Origin: Candidatus Tayloriibacteriota bacterium
Lineage (GTDB): Bacteria; Patescibacteriota; Minisyncoccia; Phycocordibacterales; PALSA-1337
Reading direction: 5' to 3'
DNA length: 8,524 nt
Assembly (NCBI GenBank): GCA_026395095.1
Contig: JAPLZI010000050.1
Span: 1-8,524, forward strand
Positions 1-4,567 of the stretch are shown here, in pieces. The notes under the pieces are model-generated. The model saw only the letters and a program-made list of their open reading frames with translations. It was not told where the DNA came from and searched no databases. A program made the position numbers and the translations under genes. Numbering within the stretch: position 1 is the first letter of the stretch; every line of letters begins with the position of its first letter.

Positions 1-1
1 C

Positions 2-601
2 GGCACCGACGGTTCCATGGGTATCTCCTACGGTAACCTTGTCGCTGTTGCATTCCAGGCTATTAAGGAGCTTAACCAGAAGGTTACTGACCTCCAGTCT
101 CAAATGAAGAACTTTGTGTTTGATAAACTGACGGCGAAGATTGCCTATGTGGATGATATGAATGTTAAAAATCTGAATGCCGATAGAGTAGATGTAAAAA
201 CCGCGACTACATTCCATGGATCGATGAATATAGATAGCAGTGTCTGTGTCGACAACGTCTGCGTCAGCAAGGATAAATTCAAGGAGTTCCTTCTCCAGAC
301 TGGGGGAGTCACTTATGGTTCTGCGGCTGATCAAGCTAAAGGTATAAATCCATTATTGAATACTGTTACTACAGTCAATCCAACTGCATCAGCAACGACA
401 ACTATTGAGGTGGCAACTACGACGGTTCCGGCGGTTTCAACTGAAACGGCGACTTCTACTCCTGTTATTTCCACCACTCCAACCATTGAGACCATTCAAG
501 CCACTACGACAACTCTACAGAGTGAACCTGTGACGACAGTCCAATCTCCCATCGAACAAACTACCGAACCCACAACAGCAACATCAACTTCTAGTAAGTA
601 A
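2..601 (+). CDS. C-terminal part of a large surface/appendage-type protein with an S74-like chaperone-type end and Thr/Ser-rich tail (5' truncated)
   Basis: The reading frame is open from the window edge, so this is the 3' end of a longer gene; the ATG at 17 is probably internal. The first residues (GTDGSMGISYGNLVAVAFQA, then IKELNQKV) resemble the end of the intramolecular-chaperone (peptidase S74-like) domain found on tail fibres and on many large parcubacterial surface proteins, including the helical segment with periodic Leu/Val. Counting from the ATG at 17, residues 74-92 carry a VCVDNVCVSKDKFKEF element, a cysteine-paired motif I recall from the ends of such proteins. From about residue 110 to 194 the protein becomes a Thr/Ser/Val/Pro-rich low-complexity tail. 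No membrane anchor is visible in this part. The role is probably cell-surface or extracellular. Family assignment is from motif resemblance only, and the main body of the protein lies outside the window. Confidence 0.7.
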   Translation, partial: GTDGSMGISYGNLVAVAFQAIKELNQKVTDLQSQMKNFVFDKLTAKIAYVDDMNVKNLNADRVDVKTATTFHGSMNIDSSVCVDNVCVSKDKFKEFLLQTGGVTYGSAADQAKGINPLLNTVTTVNPTASATTTIEVATTTVPAVSTETATSTPVISTTPTIETIQATTTTLQSEPVTTVQSPIEQTTEPTTATSTSSK

Positions 602-657
602 CTAGTAGCCATCTCGTTTCTCGGTCTATTTTTTATGATGAATAATAGGCCAGAATA

Positions 658-666
658 TGCTATAAT
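658..666 (+). promoter_or_regulatory. Extended -10 promoter (TGC-TATAAT) directly upstream of the DUF6922 gene
   Basis: A perfect TATAAT at 661-666 is preceded by TGC, making an extended -10 element. The ATG follows after exactly 6 nt, so transcription would be expected to start at or very near the A of the start codon. No convincing -35 and no Shine-Dalgarno sequence are present. The same geometry recurs upstream of ftsE, ftsX and pyrG. Confidence 0.75.
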
Positions 667-672
667 TAGAGC

Positions 673-900
673 ATGAAATTAAGACAATCCCTATTCTGGG
701 ATACGAATCCGAAGTGGATAGATCTGAAAAAAAACGCGCAATATGTCATTGAGCGGGTTTTGGATTTTGGCCACGATGATGAAGTGAGATGGTTACGAAA
801 CACCTATCAATCGGATCAAATAAAGAAAGTAGTCGAGATGTCGCGCAGTCTCCGACCGGAGACAAAAAATCTATGGAGGCTTCTTCTCAAGAACAATTAG
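673..900 (+). CDS. DUF6922-type small protein, putative antitoxin of an AbiEii-like module
   Basis: A 75-residue protein whose pattern (LFWDTNPKWIDLKKNAQYVI, then ERVLDFGHDDEVRWL, then a LRPETKNLWRLLL end) matches what I recall of the DUF6922 family: an N-terminal LFWD..P..ID segment, a central ERVL.[FR]G...EVRWL helix and a C-terminal K.(L/F)W helix. Members commonly lie just upstream of AbiEii-type nucleotidyltransferase genes, and that is the arrangement here: the last 28 nt overlap the start of the next gene, which implies co-transcription and translational coupling. It may be the antitoxin or a regulator of the pair; that role is inferred from context and no DNA-binding motif is obvious. 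The start at 673 is supported by the -10 box 6 nt upstream. The stop is TAG. Confidence 0.7.
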   Translation: MKLRQSLFWDTNPKWIDLKKNAQYVIERVLDFGHDDEVRWLRNTYQSDQIKKVVEMSRSLRPETKNLWRLLLKNN

Positions 901-1544
901 ATTTTAATTGGGGAGTGGTACCTAAGCAGACAAAGAAAGCTCTCGATTTTTTATCCGAACAGCAATGGTTGGCGGAGGGGGGATGGTATTTAGCCGGAGG
1001 CACTGCCTTGGCTCTGCAAACTGGACACCGTACTTCCGTTGATCTTGATTTTTTCACGACGGCGGGAGCATTCGAATCAACCGAGGTGACTGGTCATTTC
1101 AAGGATGTCAAAGATTGGGATGTAACGAACGATAGACCGAGCACGATCTATGGAAACCTATTTAAAGCTAAAGTAAGCTTCATCGCTTACCCCTTTTTCT
1201 ATCCAAAGGAAAAGTATGTCATGTATGGCACCGTGAAAATACTCAAGCCACTCGATATTGCTGTAATGAAGATCATCGCAGTGTCGCAACGCGGTAGAAA
1301 GCGTGATTTCTTTGATTTATATTGGTGTGCGCATCACCTGGAACCTTTAGAAAAAACCCTAGAAAGGTTACGCGAACAGTATCCTTCCGTCGCGCACGAT
1401 TTTCACCATATCATCAAAAGCATGGCTTATTTCGAAGATGCCGAAAATGATCCACCTCTCACATTGCATTTTGACGCGAGTTGGGAAAAGGTCAAAGATT
1501 TTTTCAGGCTGGAGGTCGAAAGGCTTGCCTATAGATACATATAA
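873..1544 (+). CDS. AbiEii/AbiGii-family nucleotidyltransferase (putative toxin)
   Basis: A 223-residue protein when started at ATG 873; the open frame extends up to 789, but that part overlaps the upstream gene deeply and shows no family-like sequence. The nucleotidyltransferase signature is clear: LAGGTALAL at about residues 40-48 followed by HRTSVDLDFF at 52-61, giving the GG plus DxD (Asp57, Asp59) catalytic arrangement of the AbiEii family. The later KPLDIAVMKIIA (125-136) and RKRDFFDLYW (142-151) segments match the conserved helices that follow in this family. Family members act as toxins of type IV-like or MenT-like toxin-antitoxin systems and phage-abortive-infection modules, some by nucleotidylating tRNA acceptor ends. 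A GGAG at 858-861 could serve as a distant ribosome site. The 3' end converges on tRNA-fMet with 8 nt between them. The toxin role is inferred from family. Confidence 0.8.
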   Translation: MEASSQEQLDFNWGVVPKQTKKALDFLSEQQWLAEGGWYLAGGTALALQTGHRTSVDLDFFTTAGAFESTEVTGHFKDVKDWDVTNDRPSTIYGNLFKAKVSFIAYPFFYPKEKYVMYGTVKILKPLDIAVMKIIAVSQRGRKRDFFDLYWCAHHLEPLEKTLERLREQYPSVAHDFHHIIKSMAYFEDAENDPPLTLHFDASWEKVKDFFRLEVERLAYRYI

Positions 1545-1552
1545 AATTTTTG

Positions 1553-1624
1553 TTGCGGGGGCCGGAATCGAACCAGCAATTTTCAGGTTATGAGCCTGAC
1601 GGGTTACCGTTACCCCACCCCGCG
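1553..1624 (-). tRNA. Initiator tRNA-fMet (CAT)
   Basis: On the minus strand a complete 72-nt cloverleaf folds. The acceptor CGCGGGG faces CCCCGCA, giving a C1 x A72 mismatch, the hallmark of bacterial initiator tRNA. The D stem is GGGT/ACCC, the anticodon stem TCAGG/CCTGA with loop CTCATAA (anticodon at 1590-1592), and the T stem GCTGG/CCGGC with loop TTCGATT. The discriminator is A73 and CCA is not encoded. The anticodon stem reads A29-U41, G30-C40, G31-C39 rather than the usual three G-C pairs. Confidence 0.95.
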
Positions 1625-1645
1625 ATATGCATACCTAGAACGCCT

Positions 1646-1674
1646 ATTATGCCACAATGCCGGCTTTAATTCAA
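1646..1674 (-). promoter_or_regulatory. Promoter of tRNA-fMet
   Basis: On the minus strand, -35 TTGAAT (plus-strand 1669-1674) and -10 CATAAT (1646-1651) are separated by exactly 17 nt. The -10 is preceded by TGG, an extended -10. The predicted transcription start lies about 15 nt upstream of the tRNA 5' end. Confidence 0.7.
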
Positions 1675-1682
1675 GGTGATGA

Positions 1683-1711
1683 TTGCACATGAGGCAGTTT
1701 TCCTCTATTCT
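1683..1711 (+). promoter_or_regulatory. Promoter of tRNA-Met and probably of the downstream tRNA/prfB run
   Basis: -35 TTGCAC at 1683-1688 and -10 TATTCT at 1706-1711 are separated by 17 nt. Predicted transcription starts only a few bases before the tRNA at 1721. Its -35 lies 8 bp from the -35 of the divergent tRNA-fMet promoter. Confidence 0.65.
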
Positions 1712-1720
1712 ATGCAATAT

Positions 1721-1794
1721 GCCGGCGTAGCTCAGGTGGTTAGAGCGAGCGCTTCATAAGCGCTAGGTCCCTGGTTCGAGTCCAGGCGTCGGCA
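1721..1794 (+). tRNA. tRNA-Met (CAT), probably elongator
   Basis: A complete 74-nt cloverleaf: acceptor GCCGGCG/CGTCGGC with one G-U pair, D stem GCTC/GAGC, anticodon stem AGCGC/GCGCT with loop TTCATAA (anticodon 1755-1757), T stem CCTGG/CCAGG, discriminator A73. CCA is not encoded. With a Watson-Crick G1-C72 pair it is not an initiator. A CAT anticodon could also mark the lysidine-modified tRNA-Ile2; the T32 in the anticodon loop fits the elongator Met genes I recall better than Ile2, which usually has C32. Confidence 0.9.
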
Positions 1795-1841
1795 CATTTT
1801 GATATTATTAGTTATGCCATTTAATGGCGAATTTTTGAAAC

Positions 1842-2519
1842 ATGCCAATCTATAAAAAGGTCAATAAGGATTTCTTTAAAATATGGACACCGAACATGGC
1901 TTATATTCCTGGATTCTTTGCCGCGGACGGATATATGACTAAGAATAAAAAGGGAGCACATTTTTGGAATATTCAGATTACAGATAAGGAGTTGCTGGAA
2001 CAAATAAAGACTATTATTGGTTCAGAACACAAGATAAGTGTCCGTGTCGGAACCGAAAGAGAAAAAATATTATACAGGCTTCAGATTGGAAGTAAAGAAA
2101 TGTTTTCTGATCTTTTATCCTTGGGATTTAGACAAGGAAAAACTAAAAGTTTGGTTGTCCCAGAGGTTCCGGCGAAGTACTTCCGTGACTTTGTTAGAGG
2201 TTACTTCGATGGTGATGGATGTGTTTGGATGGGATATGTGCATAGAAATAGACCTAAAAAATCATTAGCCTTGATGACGGTCTTTACTTCATGCTCCAGT
2301 GATTTTTTGGCAGAAATTTGTCGTAGATTGAGATTGTTCTCAATATTTAAAGGTACATTGAGGAAAGGTAAAGGAAATTTTTATAGATTAAATTATAGTA
2401 TTATCAGTTCTTTGAAATTATACGATTTCATGTATAATCATCCTATTCTCGATTCTAGTGACATTTTTCTAGACCGAAAGAAGGTCACTTTCGAGAAGTT
2501 CATAAAAATGCGCCCGTAG
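1842..2519 (+). CDS. Free-standing two-motif LAGLIDADG homing endonuclease
   Basis: A 225-residue protein with two LAGLIDADG helices: MAYIPGFFAADG at residues 19-30 and FRDFVRGYFDGDG at 114-126. The metal-binding acidic residues are expected to be Asp29 and Asp125. Two motifs in one chain mean it should act as a monomer cutting a long asymmetric DNA site. No intein or intron boundaries surround it: the upstream tRNA-Met and downstream tRNA-Asp are both intact, so it is free-standing within a tRNA cluster. An in-frame stop (TGA, 1836-1838) lies just before the ATG, which excludes a longer N-terminus. No Shine-Dalgarno sequence is present; a TATTAT at 1803-1808 is a weak promoter candidate. The gene is visibly AT-richer than its neighbours, which suggests transfer. 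Its last ten bases, including the TAG stop, are the first ten bases of tRNA-Asp. Confidence 0.9.
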   Translation: MPIYKKVNKDFFKIWTPNMAYIPGFFAADGYMTKNKKGAHFWNIQITDKELLEQIKTIIGSEHKISVRVGTEREKILYRLQIGSKEMFSDLLSLGFRQGKTKSLVVPEVPAKYFRDFVRGYFDGDGCVWMGYVHRNRPKKSLALMTVFTSCSSDFLAEICRRLRLFSIFKGTLRKGKGNFYRLNYSIISSLKLYDFMYNHPILDSSDIFLDRKKVTFEKFIKMRP

Positions 2520-2583
2520 TTTAGATGGATAAAACGATCCCCTGTCACGGGATAGACCGTGGGTTCGAGTCCCATCGGGCGCG
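2510..2583 (+). tRNA. tRNA-Asp (GTC)
   Basis: A complete 74-nt cloverleaf: acceptor GCGCCCG/CGGGCGC, D stem GTTT/AAAC, anticodon stem ATCCC/GGGAT with loop CTGTCAC (anticodon 2544-2546), T stem GTGGG/CCCAT with one G-U pair, discriminator G73 as expected for Asp. CCA is not encoded. Its 5' end overlaps the last ten bases of the endonuclease gene. Confidence 0.95.
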
Positions 2584-2603
2584 CAGTTCTTTGAGTAGGC
2601 ATT

Positions 2604-2859
2604 GCCGATGTAGCTCAGTTGGTAGAGCACGCCATTGGTAGGTCGTAAGACCCTGCCCACATAAACGGTAACGTCTGTGTGAATCCCGAATAACGGTTAA
2701 AGACCAAGGGGGTTAAGACCGTGGCGCGATATTATTTTGCGGCCGAACGACTGACAAGGGTCTCCGTGATGAATGGAGAAAGATACAGTCTAGTCCTCCC
2801 GTAAGGAGAGGTGTAAACGAATGGCGAGGTCTCCGGTTCAATCCCGGACGTCGGCTCCA
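2604..2859 (+). tRNA. tRNA-Thr (GGT) interrupted by a group I intron
   Basis: The exons are 2604-2639 and 2820-2859. Joined, they give acceptor GCCGATG/CGTCGGC, D stem GCTC/GAGC, anticodon stem CGCCA/TGGCG with loop TTGGTAA (anticodon 2637-2639), T stem TCCGG/CCGGA, U73, and an encoded CCA at 2857-2859. The intron lies between nucleotides 36 and 37, immediately 3' of the anticodon. It sits 20 nt after tRNA-Asp and 5 nt before the next tRNA-Thr, so all are probably processed from one transcript. Confidence 0.92.
2640..2819 (+). ncRNA. Minimal group I self-splicing intron (180 nt) in tRNA-Thr(GGT)
   Basis: The core can be folded by eye. P1 pairs exon G2637-G2638 with C2656-C2657 and places the splice-site U2639 in a U-G wobble with G2655, continuing through GGTC/GACC around a GTAA loop. 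P2 has CACA/TGTG arms around an ACG-GTAA-CGT hairpin. P4 is ACGGTT (2693-2698) with GACCGT (2717-2722). P5 is GACC (2702-2705) with GGTT (2711-2714). P6 is GGCGCGA with its complement ending GCGGCC, one bulge. P7 is GACTG (2749-2753) with CAGTC (2786-2790). P8 is TCTCC/GGAGA. P9 is CTCC/GGAG. The J8/7 sequence AAAGATA before CAGTC and the ACGACTG motif match the conserved S and R elements. The intron ends in G2819 (omega-G). P3 is the least certain helix (CCC 2685-2687 with GGG 2758-2760). No ORF lies inside. Confidence 0.88.
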
Positions 2860-2864
2860 GTTGT

Positions 2865-2940
2865 GCCATCTTAGCTCAGTTGGTAGAGCATCGAATTCGT
2901 AATTCGAGGGTCCCCGGTTCGATTCCGGGAGATGGCTCCA
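2865..2940 (+). tRNA. tRNA-Thr (CGT)
   Basis: A complete cloverleaf: acceptor GCCATCT/AGATGGC, D stem GCTC/GAGC, anticodon stem TCGAA/TTCGA with loop TTCGTAA (anticodon 2898-2900), T stem CCCGG/CCGGG, U73 and an encoded CCA at 2938-2940. It shares U73, the encoded CCA and the D arm with the intron-containing tRNA-Thr upstream. prfB begins 12 nt after the CCA. Confidence 0.95.
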
Positions 2941-2952
2941 GATGAAATAGAT

Positions 2953-3858
2953 ATGGCAGACAACAAAGAAAAAATCAATGCGCGGATCCAGGAATTAGAA
3001 GTGGCCATGGGGGCGGCTGATTTTTGGACTGACAAGGCGCGGGCACAAGCGACACTCAAGGAGTTGCAGGCGCTCAAGGATAGCCTAGAAGGCATAGGGA
3101 AGTATGATAAAGGCGACGCGATCATGTGTATTCTTTCCGGCGCCGGCGGAGATGATGCCGAGGATTTCTCTGCCATGTTACTGCGCATGTATCGGCGCTA
3201 TGCGGATAAGCAGGGCTGGAGCTGGTCAGTCATTCATGCCAACGAAAATGACCACGGTGGTTATCGCAATGTTATGGTTGAGATTGGTGGCAAGAATGGA
3301 CCGGGTGGGCTTGGGGCATATGGTACCCTCAAGAATGAGTCCGGCGTACATCGCCTGGTGCGCATCTCACCTTTCAATGCCAACGACAAAAGGCAGACTT
3401 CATTCTCGCTGGTTGAGATAATTCCTAAATTTGAGAAAACCCTAGCTAGTGATCTAGTGGTCGCCGATAGTGATGTTGAGATTTCGATAGCCAAGTCCGG
3501 CGGACCTGGCGGCCAGAATGTAAACAAAAGGGAGACAGCGATAAGGCTCCTCCACAAGCCGACCGGTATTTCCATTCATGTCACTTCCGAACGCTCACAG
3601 GCCCAAAATCGCGAGAAGGCTTTTGAAATATTGCGCGGAAAGCTCTGGAAACGCATGGAGGACGAGCGCATAGCCAAGGAGAAAGGTATGCAACTCGGTT
3701 CAACGACATCCATAGAATGGGGAAATCAGATCAGATCATACGTTATACATCCATATAAGATGGTCAAGGATCACCGGACTAACATGGAAACTGCACAGAT
3801 TGATAAGGTTTTTGAAGGGGATTTGGACAAGTTCATCGAGGCTGAAAGGGTGTTATAA
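2953..3858 (+). CDS. prfB: Peptide chain release factor 2 (RF2), with a shortened N-terminal domain
   Basis: RF2 reads UAA and UGA in the ribosomal A site and triggers peptide release. The 301-residue protein has the SPF anticodon-mimic motif typical of RF2 (residues 139-141; RF1 would have PxT) and the catalytic GGQ loop (186-188, in KSGGPGGQNVNKRETA). The C-terminal WGNQIRSYV and KDHRT segments are also typical. It is about 60 residues shorter than E. coli RF2 (365): the loss is in domain 1, where the usual long helices are cut down before the SGAGGDDAEDFSAMLLRMY segment. The start at 2953 is chosen because the earlier in-frame ATG (2932) lies inside tRNA-Thr. No programmed +1 frameshift site exists, so the classical RF2 autoregulation is absent. 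No Shine-Dalgarno sequence is present. It probably shares a transcript with the tRNAs. The order prfB-ftsE-ftsX is conserved in many bacteria. Confidence 0.95.
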   Translation: MADNKEKINARIQELEVAMGAADFWTDKARAQATLKELQALKDSLEGIGKYDKGDAIMCILSGAGGDDAEDFSAMLLRMYRRYADKQGWSWSVIHANENDHGGYRNVMVEIGGKNGPGGLGAYGTLKNESGVHRLVRISPFNANDKRQTSFSLVEIIPKFEKTLASDLVVADSDVEISIAKSGGPGGQNVNKRETAIRLLHKPTGISIHVTSERSQAQNREKAFEILRGKLWKRMEDERIAKEKGMQLGSTTSIEWGNQIRSYVIHPYKMVKDHRTNMETAQIDKVFEGDLDKFIEAERVL

Positions 3859-3859
3859 T
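3851..3859 (+). promoter_or_regulatory. Extended -10 promoter (TGT-TATAAT) of ftsE
   Basis: TATAAT at 3854-3859 is preceded by TGT and followed after 6 nt by the ftsE ATG. The TAA stop codon of prfB (3856-3858) is embedded in the hexamer. The 12-mer GGTGTTATAATC is identical to the one upstream of ftsX. No -35 is evident. Confidence 0.75.
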
Positions 3860-3865
3860 CGATGC

Positions 3866-4546
3866 ATGATCTACTACGACAAGGTAAGCAAGACATACCC
3901 AGATGAGACGGTAGCTCTTACAGATGTGAGCTTCAGCGTTGAACCAAAGGAGTTTGTGACTATTGTAGGCCCTTCTGGAGCCGGAAAGACGACATTAATG
4001 AAGCTTTTGATCGCTGAAGATCGGCCTACTGGCGGCACGATTTCCTTTGAGTCAGCGAATGTCCACAAGATGAATAGGAGAGACATCGGGAAACTTCGCC
4101 GTCGTATCGGGACGGTTTTTCAGGATTATAGGCTTATTCCGACCAAGACTATCTACGAGAATATCGCTTTTGCCATGGAGGCTGCCGGCCGAACAGATGC
4201 CGAGATCGCCGCTGATGTGCCGCATGTTCTGGAACTAGTGGATATCGGCCACAAAATCTGGAATTTTCCGAAGGAACTTTCCGGCGGTGAGCGTCAGCGT
4301 GTTGCCATAGCTCGTGCCATCGTAACCCAGCCTGATGTTGTCATTGCCGACGAGCCGACAGGCAACCTCGATCCCACGAATACAGCCGAGATCGTGCGCA
4401 TCTTAAAGAAGATAAATCAGCTCGGTACGACAGTTTTACTGACCACTCATAATAAAGGGGTTGTTGATACGGTTGGTGGAAGAGTTATCACTATCGAGAA
4501 GGGCAAAGTTATAAAAGATGATAAAAATGGTAAGTACATATTGTAG
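3866..4546 (+). CDS. ftsE: Cell division ATP-binding protein FtsE
   Basis: FtsE is the cytoplasmic ATPase of the FtsEX complex, an ABC-type machine at the division site that transmits ATP hydrolysis through FtsX to activate cell-wall hydrolysis. The 226-residue protein (family norm about 220) has all ABC elements: Walker A GPSGAGKTT (35-43), Q-loop Gln86 in FQDYRL, signature LSGGERQ (138-144), Walker B VVIADEPT (158-165), D-loop NLDP and H-loop His195. The N-terminus MIYYDKVSKTYPD is typical of FtsE. An in-frame extension begins at 3800 but overlaps prfB and has no family-like sequence. The ATG at 3866 fits the -10 box. It lies 7 nt after prfB and 21 nt before ftsX, yet both ftsE and ftsX seem to have their own promoter. 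The stop is TAG. Confidence 0.95.
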   Translation: MIYYDKVSKTYPDETVALTDVSFSVEPKEFVTIVGPSGAGKTTLMKLLIAEDRPTGGTISFESANVHKMNRRDIGKLRRRIGTVFQDYRLIPTKTIYENIAFAMEAAGRTDAEIAADVPHVLELVDIGHKIWNFPKELSGGERQRVAIARAIVTQPDVVIADEPTGNLDPTNTAEIVRILKKINQLGTTVLLTTHNKGVVDTVGGRVITIEKGKVIKDDKNGKYIL

Positions 4547-4551
4547 TACGG

Positions 4552-4560
4552 TGTTATAAT
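4552..4560 (+). promoter_or_regulatory. Extended -10 promoter (TGT-TATAAT) of ftsX
   Basis: TATAAT at 4555-4560 with a preceding TGT, in the 21-nt gap between ftsE and ftsX. The ATG follows after 7 nt, so the transcript would have essentially no leader. It shares the 12-mer GGTGTTATAATC with the ftsE promoter. No clear -35. Confidence 0.72.
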
Positions 4561-4567
4561 CAATCTG

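Noticed and set aside
591..605. CTAGT-AAGTA-ACTAG hairpin at the end of the first gene as a terminator
   Set aside because: Only five base pairs, AT-rich, and the T-rich stretch begins more than 20 nt downstream.
789..872. N-terminal extension of the AbiEii-family gene to ATG 789
   Set aside because: It would overlap most of the second half of the upstream gene, and the extra 28 residues look like an out-of-frame reading of it.
2469..2660. Minus-strand ORF with a GTRTHGLSRDRG-like stretch
   Set aside because: It runs antisense through tRNA-Asp and into tRNA-Thr; peptides of this kind are classic false genes read from the complement of tRNAs.
2932..2952. prfB start at ATG 2932
   Set aside because: This ATG lies in the acceptor stem of tRNA-Thr(CGT); the ATG at 2953 is clear of the tRNA.
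2871..3188. Minus-strand ORF with SRNRTGDPRITNS
   Set aside because: Antisense of tRNA-Thr(CGT) and prfB; the sequence is a tRNA-complement artefact.
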